Shown here piece by piece: positions 1 to 5,742 of a DNA stretch of 6,123 nucleotides; positions within the stretch are counted from its first letter, which is position 1; the number at the start of each line of letters is the position of its first letter. Source of the stretch: an uncultured Bacillota bacterium (GTDB taxonomy: Bacteria > Bacillota > Clostridia > UBA1381). The stretch is taken from contig CASFSH010000203.1 in the NCBI GenBank assembly GCA_949297205.1, positions 1-6,123 of the forward strand, read 5' to 3'. The position numbers were made by a program, and so were the translations under genes. Below the pieces are notes generated by a model, which was given only the letters and a program-made list of their open reading frames with translations, ran no database searches and was not told the DNA's origin.

Positions 1-532
1 TATCAAGAACCATTTCGCTCCATGTGGCGAGTTGTATTTGTGCATTTTTAAATAAATTTTCTACACTCATTGTTGCATAATTCCCAAGTTCATTTGGAAA
101 TTTTTCTTTCATCAAATCAATTATTTGTGTAATTTTATCAGTAACTCCCGGATCGTTGTATTGTATATGCAACAAATATCTTATAGGTGATTGAATAACT
201 CTGTAAAGACCAATCAGTATCGGAAATTGGATAAGCATGGGAAGACATCCGCCCATCATACTTATGTTATTGTCTTTATATAATTTCATCATTTCAGTCT
301 GAAGCTTTTGCTGATCGTTAGCATATTTTTTTTGCAGTTCAGCAAGATAAGGCTGAATTTTTGCGGTTTTTTTCATTGCTCTTTGAGAACGCAGATTAAG
401 CGGGATCAAAACGAGTTTTATAATAATGGTAAAGAGTATTATTGCCAAACCGTAATTCTGAACCACCCTGTATATAAGATCCAGTATATATCCCAAGGGT
501 ATTGTTATTATATCAAATAAACTAAACTCCAT
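1..532 (-). CDS. yidC: Membrane protein insertase YidC/Oxa1 (C-terminal end cut by window edge)
   Basis: YidC inserts and folds membrane proteins, alone or with SecYEG, in the cytoplasmic membrane. The first 177 codons are present and the gene runs off the left edge. The protein opens MEFSLFDIITIPLG with no signal peptide or lipobox Cys, as in many clostridial YidC proteins. A first transmembrane helix spans about residues 25-45 (NYGLAIILFTIIIKLVLIPL). Lys39 sits where B. subtilis SpoIIIJ has its key groove Arg. A charged amphipathic cytoplasmic hairpin follows (about 48-90), then the family motif GGCLPMLIQFPILIGLYRVI (94-113), which starts the second membrane segment. The start at 530-532 has an AAAGGAG at 548-554, an unusually long 15-base spacing, but no better in-frame start is nearby. 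It is the last visible gene of the rpmH-rnpA-yidD-yidC run. Confidence 0.95.
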   Translation of the reverse strand, partial: MEFSLFDIITIPLGYILDLIYRVVQNYGLAIILFTIIIKLVLIPLNLRSQRAMKKTAKIQPYLAELQKKYANDQQKLQTEMMKLYKDNNISMMGGCLPMLIQFPILIGLYRVIQSPIRYLLHIQYNDPGVTDKITQIIDLMKEKFPNELGNYATMSVENLFKNAQIQLATWSEMVLD

Positions 533-574
533 ACTTTATAACATTAACTCCTTTGTAAAATTAAAATTAGATAC

Positions 575-599
575 AAATGATATTTAAAAAATATCATTT
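575..599 (-). repeat. AT-rich perfect inverted repeat at the yidD stop / yidC leader
   Basis: Arms 575-585 (AAATGATATTT) and 589-599 (AAATATCATTT) are perfectly complementary over 11 bp around a 3-base loop. The yidD stop codon (594-596) lies in one arm. In RNA this would form a tight but GC-poor hairpin just upstream of the yidC ribosome binding site. It lacks a GC core and a clean U-run, so I read it as a possible processing, stability or weak attenuation element rather than a proven terminator. Confidence 0.5.
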
Positions 600-809
600 C
601 AAAGGATCATATCCTCCTTTATGGAATGGATGGCATTTAAGTATTCTTCTGACTGCAAGATATGAGCCTTTAACCGCAACGTATTTTTTTATTGCCTGTA
701 AAGCATATTAATATCAGGTGGGAATAAAACGACAGGTAGGATACCTTTTCAGCGGAGACAAATATTTTCTGTAAAATTCAATTAATTTTATCAGAAGTTT
801 TTTCATCAT
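594..809 (-). pseudogene. yidD: yidD remnant: in-frame UGA and UAA in the signature motif
   Basis: YidD is a small (about 70 aa) membrane-associated protein encoded between rnpA and yidC that assists YidC-dependent insertion. From the ATG at 807-809 (or the adjacent ATG at 804-806) the frame reads MMKKLLIKLIEFYRKYLSPL, then KRYPTCRF, as in the family. After the stops it resumes with YALQAIKKYVAVKGSYLAV, RRILKCHPFHKGGYDP and a normal stop at 594. The family motif CRFYPTCSEYA is changed to CRFIPT-stop-Y-stop-YA, with TGA at 714-716 (codon 32, the conserved Cys) and TAA at 708-710 (codon 34). No insertion or deletion exists: the length is exactly 72 codons. The start overlaps the end of rnpA by about 30 bases. 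Either the gene was recently inactivated by clustered substitutions or the assembly is wrong here; both ends are well preserved. Confidence 0.85.
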
Positions 810-1143
810 TTTTTATCAACCCCAATTTCGTAAAGGCTTGTTCCATATCTTTATAGATATGTATACATTTACAAGAAACAGACCTTGTTCTTGCTACCAG
901 AACAATATCATATCCCATATTAATTTTATTTTCCAAAAGGCGGTAACTTTCGCGCATAAGACGTTTTACACGATTTCTTTTTACTGCTTTTCCTATATTT
1001 TTTCCGCAAGTAAGCCCCAGCAAGTTATAACCTTTTTTATTACGCTGAACATAAACCACAATATTGGATTTTACAATACTTTGTCCTCGGTAATACAAAC
1101 GTTTGAAATCTTTGTTCAGTTTCATAAATTGTGTATTTTTCAT
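778..1143 (-). CDS. rnpA: Ribonuclease P protein component
   Basis: RnpA is the protein subunit of RNase P. It binds the catalytic RNA and the 5' leader of precursor tRNAs so that tRNA 5' ends can be matured. The 121-residue length is normal for the family. The hallmark basic RNR helix is seen at residues 51-68 (GKAVKRNRVKRLMRESYR), preceded by the central strand region NLLGLTCGKNIG. The N-terminal FMKLNKDFKRLYYRG matches the usual substrate-cleft start. The ATG at 1141-1143 has an AAGG-type ribosome binding site about 7 bases upstream. It lies 95 bases downstream of rpmH, and its 3' end overlaps the start of yidD, the classical arrangement. The C-terminal tail (NDEKTSDKIN) is non-conserved. 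Confidence 0.97.
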   Translation of the reverse strand: MKNTQFMKLNKDFKRLYYRGQSIVKSNIVVYVQRNKKGYNLLGLTCGKNIGKAVKRNRVKRLMRESYRLLENKINMGYDIVLVARTRSVSCKCIHIYKDMEQAFTKLGLIKNDEKTSDKIN

Positions 1144-1238
1144 TTAATTTCCGCCTTATAGATTTTTCAAATGTTAAAAAAGGCAAAAAGTCAGAGAAAC
1201 AATGATCTCCATACTTCTCGCCTTATTCGTCACATTGT

Positions 1239-1373
1239 TTACGCTGAAAGTTTCTTTCTGCCCAAGCGTCTTCTTCTTGATAAAATCTTTCTGCCTGATG
1301 CAGTACTCATTCTTTTTCTGAATCCATGTTCTTTGCTTCTCTGACGTTTCTTCGGTTGGTAAGTTCTTTTCAT
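1239..1373 (-). CDS. rpmH: 50S ribosomal protein L34 (bL34)
   Basis: This is a complete 44-codon gene for bL34, a very basic protein buried in 23S rRNA of the large ribosomal subunit. The translation starts MKRTYQPKKRQRSKEHGF, continues RKRMSTASGRKILSRRRR and ends LGRKKLSA, matching the family almost throughout. The start at 1371-1373 has a perfect AGGAGGT at 1381-1387 with a 7-base spacer. It is the first gene after the promoter at 1508-1536, with a leader of roughly 125 bases, and is followed by rnpA. No dnaA lies divergent to it here, unlike in many Firmicutes. Confidence 0.97.
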   Translation of the reverse strand: MKRTYQPKKRQRSKEHGFRKRMSTASGRKILSRRRRLGRKKLSA

Positions 1374-1664
1374 TTTCTGCACCTCCTAATTATTAATAAG
1401 TATAATCGTCAATATTGGAAAATCAATACATCTGTGAAAAAGACTTTCCTATTATTACCGAAGCTTCAATGTAAAAGCATCAAATAATAAAAATAGACAT
1501 CGTACCTATTATATAAGTTTTTTCAAGGCTTGTCAAGGGTTTTGGTATTATTTTAAACAATTTTTTTCTTTTTTATATAAATTAACGGTAATTTTATATA
1601 CAATATGGCGTCTTGCATGGTAAAAATGATTTCAAGCAGTATAAAACACAATATCCTACTATTT
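1374..1664. other. Gene-free gap between hslO and rpmH
   Basis: This 291-base AT-rich gap holds the rpmH ribosome binding site, the rpmH leader and the rpmH promoter. I see no convincing rho-independent terminator for hslO in it, no dnaA gene and no close match to the DnaA box TTATCCACA. An imperfect AT-only inverted repeat at 1574-1600 has its T-run on the wrong side to terminate. The remaining sequence shows nothing I can name. Confidence 0.6.
1508..1536 (-). promoter_or_regulatory. Near-consensus sigma-A promoter for rpmH-rnpA-yidC
   Basis: On the minus strand, TTGACA (1531-1536) is separated by exactly 17 bases from TATAAT (1508-1513), a perfect match to the housekeeping consensus. The expected transcription start is near 1501. 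Upstream (about 1541-1573) is a strongly A-rich stretch that could act like an UP element. The leader to the rpmH start is about 125 bases and holds no riboswitch or ribosomal-protein binding fold that I recognise. Confidence 0.88.
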
Positions 1665-2546
1665 TTATTTGGATTGTTTCAAAAGCTTTTCAAGTTCATT
1701 TTTATTAAATATATATTTGTTATCACAGAACTGACATGTTAATTCGGCATATCCCTGTTCATCTATCAGAGATTTCAGCTCATCTTTGCCGATAGATATA
1801 AGAGCTTGTTCCATTCTCTCTTTTGAACATTGACATTTATATTGTGGAGTAACCGTTTTGTTTTCTATAAGCATATCATATCCATCACAAATATAAAACA
1901 GGATGTCTTCAGCTGACATACCTTTTTCTATCATTTCGGTTACAGGAGGCAGGGATTTCATTTTTTCTTCAAGATCTGCAGCAACTTCCTCACTTGCTTC
2001 AGGCATAAGCTGAATCATAAAACCGCCGGCACATTTTACTGAATTGTCTGGGTTAACCAATACTCCCAAAGCTATTGCCGTAGGGATCTGTTCACTTGCG
2101 GCAAAATAGTAGGTCATATCTTCTGCAATTTCACCTGTCACAATAGGGACTTGTCCCGCATAGGGCTCTTTCATGCCAAGATCTCGTATTACATTTAAAA
2201 AACCTTTGCCGACTGCTGCACCAACATCAAGTTTCCCGTTCTTTTTCCGTGGAATGTCAACATAAGGATTTACAACATAGCCCCGAACTTCCGATTTGTT
2301 ATTGCAAACAGCGACAATACTTCCAATAGGACCGTCTCCTTTAAATTGAATGGTGGTGGAATCGGTATCATTTTTCATTCCTGCACCTATCATTGCAGAA
2401 ATAGTTAATACCCTGCCTAAGGCGGCTGTAGCTGTGGAATAAGTTTTATGTATTTTTTGCGCTTCATTAACCAGATCGGTGGTTATTGCAACAAAAACTC
2501 TTATTGCACCATCCATAGAGCTGCCTCTTACTAAAATATCTGACAA
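1665..2546 (-). CDS. hslO: Hsp33 redox-regulated chaperone
   Basis: Hsp33 is a cytoplasmic holdase chaperone switched on by oxidative unfolding. Under reducing conditions four Cys bind zinc; oxidants such as hypochlorite or peroxide plus heat form disulfides, release zinc and expose the client-binding surface. The 293-residue protein is standard length. The N-terminal fold starts at DILVRGSSMDGAIRVFVA, with the family segment GDGPIGSIVA at 70-79. The C-terminal redox switch is complete: Cys238-x-Cys240 and Cys271-x-x-Cys274. The start codon is TTG (2544-2546), supported by GGAG at 2556-2559, 9 bases upstream, and by the immediate conserved start of the fold. It lies 59 bases downstream of cdaR and may share its transcript, although a weak promoter candidate lies in the gap. 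Confidence 0.96.
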   Translation of the reverse strand: MSDILVRGSSMDGAIRVFVAITTDLVNEAQKIHKTYSTATAALGRVLTISAMIGAGMKNDTDSTTIQFKGDGPIGSIVAVCNNKSEVRGYVVNPYVDIPRKKNGKLDVGAAVGKGFLNVIRDLGMKEPYAGQVPIVTGEIAEDMTYYFAASEQIPTAIALGVLVNPDNSVKCAGGFMIQLMPEASEEVAADLEEKMKSLPPVTEMIEKGMSAEDILFYICDGYDMLIENKTVTPQYKCQCSKERMEQALISIGKDELKSLIDEQGYAELTCQFCDNKYIFNKNELEKLLKQSK

Positions 2547-2555
2547 TTTTTTTCA

Positions 2556-2559
2556 CTCC
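2556..2559 (-). promoter_or_regulatory. Ribosome binding site fixing the TTG start of hslO
   Basis: On the minus strand, GGAG stands 9 bases ahead of TTG at 2544-2546. The conserved N-terminus begins directly after this codon, so the TTG is preferred over any later ATG. Confidence 0.7.
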
Positions 2560-2571
2560 GTTTTGCTTTTT

Positions 2572-2580
2572 ATTTTATCA
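2572..2580 (-). promoter_or_regulatory. Possible extended -10 promoter element for hslO
   Basis: On the minus strand, TGATAAAAT resembles the extended -10 consensus TGnTATAAT with one mismatch. It would start transcripts about 20 bases before the hslO start. No good -35 element sits 17 bases upstream, so this is only a weak candidate for expression of hslO independent of cdaAR. Confidence 0.25.
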
Positions 2581-2605
2581 TATTTAAAGTTATAGAAATG
2601 TATTT

Positions 2606-3808
2606 TTATTCTTCTATAATTACGTTTACAAATACCTCTGTATCTTCAATTGTAATATCTTTTTCGGAAGTAGAGGGTTTAACGCTTACGGTCTGTTCTC
2701 CGGTACCGGATACAGAATCAAGATTCAATTCAGCTTTTATGTTATCGGAAGTTAATTTTTCCTTAGGACCGGAAATTGAAACTTGTACGGTATTATTTTG
2801 TAAAGTGTATGTTTTGTTTGAGGTGTTTTTAACGTTTAAAGGAACTTCAAGTGTTTTTTCCTCTTTTTCAAATACTTCAAGTTCAACAGTAACATATTGG
2901 CTTTCCGGAGGCAGATATATACCGTCTGGTTGTATCAATTTAATTTGGTATTTGTTTGTTCCGGGAGTCAGATTTTCAAATTCTGTTATATTTGTTATAC
3001 TTTGAACGTTTCTGCCCTCAAGTGATTTTATACCTACACTTACTTGATCAACGTCCTGAGAAATCAGTTCAACAGTGTATTTATCATCAATGTCCGACGG
3101 AATTGATAAATTAATATCAAGAGTAATTTTATCGTATACATTGTTTTTAACAAGTATGCTTTGGTCTGATATAATATCATTTATTGGAAGTATTTCCGAA
3201 TTGTTTTCATCTTCAAAAACGTAATTGTATGTTTCAGAGTTTGTTTGTGTCATTGCAGCAACGTCTATATATATTGCTGCATGATCTATTCTCTCAATAT
3301 CATCCGCAGTACCTTTTACTGTCATAGTACTTTTTTCTGGTAATGATTCAACAATAAACGATTTATTCTTATCGGAATTTTTCTGAATTATTGTTACAGG
3401 AACTGTTTTTTCTTCCATTTCTTTAACAGTTACTTCAATATATCTCGTGTTACGTTTTGAAATATAAACCGCATTTGAAGGTATATCAAAAACAGGTTGA
3501 AGTTTGTATACTCCGGGTTCTGATATTTGAGATAAATCAACACTTGCGGAAATGTTACCCATTACAGAAATCAAATCCTGTCTTTTACCTCTTATTACAA
3601 TAGAGGCATCTGAAATGGAATTTTTTTCGACAATCATTAAATTTTTGTTTAATAAAGAGGATTCATTAATAAGCTGTACATCTATTGCATTCAGTTTAAA
3701 ATCAATAGAAGGATTTTCCGAGTAAATTACAAAAATCCATACAAGTATAGCTATAAGTACAGAAATCACTTTTGATATTCTTTTTTTGGAGCCTGTTATT
3801 TTTTTCAT
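2606..3808 (-). CDS. cdaR: CdaR, YbbR-domain regulator of diadenylate cyclase
   Basis: CdaR is a membrane-anchored extracytoplasmic protein that binds CdaA and modulates cyclic di-AMP synthesis. The 400-residue product has a basic N-terminus (MKKITGSKKR), one transmembrane helix at about 12-29 (SKVISVLIAILVWIFVIY), and then an outside region built of about four YbbR repeats: roughly 38-130, 135-220, 225-312 and 320-398. Repeat signatures include IVIRGKRQDL, MTVKGTADDIERI and VSISGPKEKL, and VTVxVxE-like strands close the units. The order inside-basic, helix, outside-repeats matches the family; total length is somewhat shorter than the B. subtilis protein. Its ATG overlaps the cdaA stop by four bases (ATGA at 3805-3808), and AAGGGGG at 3816-3822 supplies its own ribosome binding site. 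This indicates translational coupling with cdaA. Confidence 0.93.
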   Translation of the reverse strand: MKKITGSKKRISKVISVLIAILVWIFVIYSENPSIDFKLNAIDVQLINESSLLNKNLMIVEKNSISDASIVIRGKRQDLISVMGNISASVDLSQISEPGVYKLQPVFDIPSNAVYISKRNTRYIEVTVKEMEEKTVPVTIIQKNSDKNKSFIVESLPEKSTMTVKGTADDIERIDHAAIYIDVAAMTQTNSETYNYVFEDENNSEILPINDIISDQSILVKNNVYDKITLDINLSIPSDIDDKYTVELISQDVDQVSVGIKSLEGRNVQSITNITEFENLTPGTNKYQIKLIQPDGIYLPPESQYVTVELEVFEKEEKTLEVPLNVKNTSNKTYTLQNNTVQVSISGPKEKLTSDNIKAELNLDSVSGTGEQTVSVKPSTSEKDITIEDTEVFVNVIIEE

Positions 3809-4653
3809 TTTGATGCCCCCTTCCAGAATTTTATTTTATTTGAATCGGAAGGAGAAGTTTTCGGAGTTAATGCACGCTGAAGAGCATTCTTTAAAGTTTC
3901 GCCGTTAAGATTTCGCGTCAGCGTTCCGTTTATGGCAATGGAAATTTTTCCGGTTTCTTCGCTTACAACAATAACCATTGCATCGGAAACTTCACTCATC
4001 CCCAAAGCAGCTCTGTGACGTGTGCCGAGTTCTCTTGAAAGATTTGTATTTGAGGTAAGAGGTAAAACGCACGCTGCAGTGTATATTTTATCTTCTCGTA
4101 TTATAACCGCACCGTCATGAAGCGGCGTATTGGGAACAAAAATATTTTCAAGCAAAGAAGAAGTAACATCAGCGTTTAGTATGGTACCTGATTTTACTAT
4201 ATCTCCAAGTTTTGTTTCTCTTTCAAGAACAATCAAAGCACCTGTTTTTGTAGAGGAAAGATTAACTGTTGCAATAACAATTTCATCTATTAAATTCTGC
4301 AATTTGTCATCGCCTATTTGATTAGATCCAAACTCAATCAATTTACCAACTTTTGAACGGCCGACTCTTTCAAGCATACTTCTAAGTTCCGGTTGAAAAA
4401 TTACAACAATTGAGAACAATCCGATCTGCATAACATTTTTTAGTATGTAGTTTACCGCCGTAAGATTCATCCAGGCACTTATAGGTACAAATAAAAACAG
4501 AATTGCAACACCTTTTACAAGCTGAAGAGCACGAGTTTCACGTATCATTTTTAGAAGCTGGTATATAAGAATTGCAACAATGACAACATCTATAATATCT
4601 GTTATTTTTATCAGTTGTATAAATTTTGAAAAATAGTCAAAAATCCCTTCCAA
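3805..4653 (-). CDS. cdaA: Diadenylate cyclase CdaA (c-di-AMP synthase)
   Basis: CdaA condenses two ATP into cyclic di-AMP, a second messenger controlling potassium and osmolyte transport and cell-wall homeostasis. The 282-residue protein has three N-terminal membrane helices (about 18-36, 46-63 and 70-88), then a cytoplasmic DAC domain (about 105-255). The two catalytic signatures are intact: DGA at 180-182 (in PLHDGAVIIRED) and RHRAA at 212-216 (in LGTRHRAALGMSE). The start is TTG (4651-4653), with a GGGGG-type ribosome binding site at 4660-4664; there is no in-frame ATG until codon 36, which would destroy the first helix. It is the first gene of a cdaA-cdaR unit with a promoter at 4709-4737. 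glmM, the usual third partner in many Firmicutes, is not the next gene; hslO is. Confidence 0.97.
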   Translation of the reverse strand: MEGIFDYFSKFIQLIKITDIIDVVIVAILIYQLLKMIRETRALQLVKGVAILFLFVPISAWMNLTAVNYILKNVMQIGLFSIVVIFQPELRSMLERVGRSKVGKLIEFGSNQIGDDKLQNLIDEIVIATVNLSSTKTGALIVLERETKLGDIVKSGTILNADVTSSLLENIFVPNTPLHDGAVIIREDKIYTAACVLPLTSNTNLSRELGTRHRAALGMSEVSDAMVIVVSEETGKISIAINGTLTRNLNGETLKNALQRALTPKTSPSDSNKIKFWKGASK

Positions 4654-4659
4654 ATGAAT

Positions 4660-4664
4660 CCCCC
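4660..4664 (-). promoter_or_regulatory. Ribosome binding site fixing the TTG start of cdaA
   Basis: On the minus strand, a GGGGG run followed by A sits 6 bases ahead of TTG at 4651-4653. No ATG or GTG is in frame nearby, so this site decides the start. Confidence 0.65.
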
Positions 4665-4708
4665 ATTCCGTAGTAATTATAAGCAGTATATAATACCTGT
4701 TAGATTAT

Positions 4709-4737
4709 ATTATACTATATTTTTTATTATATTCCAA
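4709..4737 (-). promoter_or_regulatory. Promoter for cdaA-cdaR
   Basis: On the minus strand, TTGGAA (4732-4737) lies 17 bases before a perfect TATAAT (4709-4714). The -35 matches 4 of 6 consensus bases. A second TATAAT overlaps just downstream (4704-4709) but lacks a -35 at proper spacing. The leader to the TTG start would be about 50 bases. Confidence 0.7.
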
Positions 4738-4782
4738 TATATTTTTGAATTAATTAATAAAATTGTAACAAAATGAAGAATA

Positions 4783-5242
4783 TTATTGTTGTAGGTCTGC
4801 AATATTTGTTATCTTTATATGTTTCTTTTTGATTGCGTAATTAAGTGTGTTGAATGCCCCTACAAAATGATATTTCACATAACAGATCAGAAAATCGAAA
4901 CAGTTAATCATATATTGATTTGTTTTTATAATTTTATATCGTATAGGGGTATTTGCCGGTATGTCGGCAATAATGATATTATTAAAGTTGTTATAATAAT
5001 ATTGTTGAGATTCATTTATTTCTTTTGTAATATAAGGGATAATTAGATTCAAATGTATGTGTGGGTATTCTTCTTTTAATTTTCTGACGATACTTGCAGC
5101 AGCTTTGTCATAGCCACCGTAATTTCCAACCCAAAATTCTGATACATTTTTTTTCTATATGTTTTATACATTCCTTGTAAATTAATTGTTTAATTGTATC
5201 ATCATATAACATATTGTGCCCGGCAAAACAACAAATAGCCAT
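4783..5242 (-). pseudogene. SLOG/Rossmann-like small protein gene, frameshifted at an A8 run
   Basis: Two overlapping frames make one gene. From the ATG at 5240-5242 (AGGAGG at 5251-5256, 8-base spacer) the frame reads MAICCFAGHNMLYDDTIK and continues to HIEKK. At a run of eight A (5147-5154 on the plus strand as T) it must shift; with seven A it continues N-VSEFWVGNYGGYDKAAAS, then VRKLKEEYPHIHLNLIIPYI, to the stop at 4783. The joined product would be about 152 aa. The layout (CFxGH start, FxVGxxGxYD loop, YPHI, and a late segment where relatives have RNxWM and GGA) recalls the small SLOG-superfamily nucleotide-binding proteins common in Clostridia, usually annotated hypothetical. Here the last two motifs read TNQYM and VGA, suggesting decay. 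The exact family and function are inference. It is divergent from the XRE gene and points toward cdaA. Confidence 0.72.
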
Positions 5243-5268
5243 TGTAGTGTCCTCCTAAAATATTAATC

Positions 5269-5289
5269 ATATATCCTATTAGGATATAT
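5269..5289. promoter_or_regulatory. Palindromic operator candidate between the divergent genes
   Basis: Arms 5269-5278 (ATATATCCTA) and 5280-5289 (TAGGATATAT) are perfectly complementary around a single central base at 5279. The half-site GGATATA at 5282-5288 recurs at 5314-5320, inside the promoter region, and at 5358-5364, across the XRE start. The palindrome sits at about the transcription start of the minus-strand promoter candidate, so a bound dimer would block it. The obvious ligand is the adjacent XRE protein; that link is inference from position. Confidence 0.6.
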
Positions 5290-5294
5290 ATGCT

Positions 5295-5323
5295 ATTCTA
5301 ACATATTTTAAAAGGATATACAA
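5295..5323 (-). promoter_or_regulatory. Extended -10 promoter candidate for the SLOG-like gene
   Basis: On the minus strand, TGTTAGAAT fits an extended -10 (TGnTATAAT with one mismatch; core at 5295-5300). A weak -35, TTGTAT, lies at 5318-5323, 17 bases upstream. The -35 overlaps the GGATATA copy at 5314-5320, and the start point would fall in the palindrome at 5269-5289. Confidence 0.5.
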
Positions 5324-5327
5324 TACA

Positions 5328-5333
5328 TATAAT
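5328..5333 (+). promoter_or_regulatory. -10 element of the XRE gene promoter
   Basis: A perfect TATAAT lies 22 bases before the XRE start codon, followed by AAGGTG at 5343-5348 as the ribosome binding site. No good -35 is present at 16-18 bases upstream (the region reads ATTTTA), so the promoter may be weak. The GGATATA copy at 5314-5320 lies in the spacer, a natural place for autorepression. Confidence 0.5.
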
Positions 5334-5355
5334 AAAATTTTTAAGGTGTGAGAAT

Positions 5356-5691
5356 ATGGATATAGATTATAAAGCAATAGGACAGAGGATAAGAAAAAGA
5401 AGAAAAATGCTGAACATAACACAGTCGATACTTGCTGAACGTGCGGATTTAAGTGATACAAACATATCGCATATTGAAAGAGGTGCAACAAAATTAAGCT
5501 TGCCGAGTCTAATTGCAATTGCGAACGCTCTGGAAACAAATGCGGACAGCTTGTTGATGGACGTGGTAGATAATTCGGAAGTGGAGTTTAAAAAAGAATT
5601 TGCACAGTTATTAGACGGTTGTTCGGCGGAGGAATACAGACTTCTCTATAATTCATGCCGTACAATACTTGAAACTTTGAGAAATAAATAG
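5356..5691 (+). CDS. XRE/Cro-CI family helix-turn-helix transcriptional regulator
   Basis: This is a small DNA-binding regulator of 111 residues. The HTH_3 fold occupies residues 8-67: IGQRIRKRRKMLNITQ, then the helix-turn-helix at about 22-43 with QSILAERADLS leading into the recognition helix TNISHIERG, and LSLPSLIAIANAL as the closing helices. The tail (about 70-111, from VVDNSEVEFKKEF to TLRNK) is acidic then basic and helical-looking. It is probably a dimerisation segment; no sensor domain is visible. The start ATG at 5356-5358 has AAGGTG 7 bases upstream. The gene is divergent from the broken SLOG-like gene and convergent with trmD. The palindrome and repeated half-sites in the shared gap suggest it represses itself and its neighbour. 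The true target is not known. Confidence 0.9.
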   Translation: MDIDYKAIGQRIRKRRKMLNITQSILAERADLSDTNISHIERGATKLSLPSLIAIANALETNADSLLMDVVDNSEVEFKKEFAQLLDGCSAEEYRLLYNSCRTILETLRNK

Positions 5692-5728
5692 AAGTACGGC
5701 AGACGATTTTATATGCCGTACTTCTATT
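5687..5728. terminator. Bidirectional terminator hairpin between XRE gene and trmD
   Basis: Arms 5687-5701 and 5714-5728 form a perfect 15-bp stem (AATAGAAGTACGGCA and its complement) with a 12-base loop. The stop codon of the XRE gene (5689-5691) is in the stem. Flanks are A/T-rich on both sides, but neither strand has an ideal run of U directly after the stem; the minus strand continues TATTTATTTC, the plus strand ATAAAATAATG. The position between two convergent genes supports a shared terminator. Confidence 0.8.
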
Positions 5729-5742
5729 ATAAAATAATGTAT

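Noticed and set aside
308..520. Open frame on the plus strand, 70 codons
   Set aside because: It is antisense to the conserved yidC coding region and resembles no protein; a shadow.
708..716. Selenocysteine recoding of the UGA in yidD (replacing a conserved Cys)
   Set aside because: A UAA stop follows two codons later and cannot be read as selenocysteine, and no clear SECIS-like hairpin stands out just downstream.
838..1161. Open frame on the plus strand, 107 codons
   Set aside because: It lies opposite rnpA, whose RNR motif is clear; composition is that of an antisense shadow.
1180..1238. Hairpin between rpmH and rnpA as attenuator
   Set aside because: Only about 5 complementary bases (GAGAA with TTCTC) around a 16-base loop; too weak to claim.
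1460..1467. GAAGCTTC palindrome in the rpmH leader as a regulatory site
   Set aside because: Eight-base palindromes are expected by chance and nothing around it supports a function.
1574..1600. AT-only inverted repeat as a terminator for hslO
   Set aside because: The stem is only about 8 A/T pairs with no GC, and on the minus strand it is followed by A rather than U.
2598..3005. Open frame on the plus strand, 135 codons
   Set aside because: It is antisense to the YbbR repeats of cdaR; Ser/Val-rich content reflects the opposite strand.
4819..5046. Open frame on the plus strand, 75 codons
   Set aside because: It is antisense to the recognisable second half of the SLOG-like gene.
5279..5539. 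Open frame on the minus strand opposite the XRE gene
   Set aside because: It is Leu/Phe/Tyr-rich from the complement of a Lys/Arg-rich HTH gene, with no supporting ribosome binding site.
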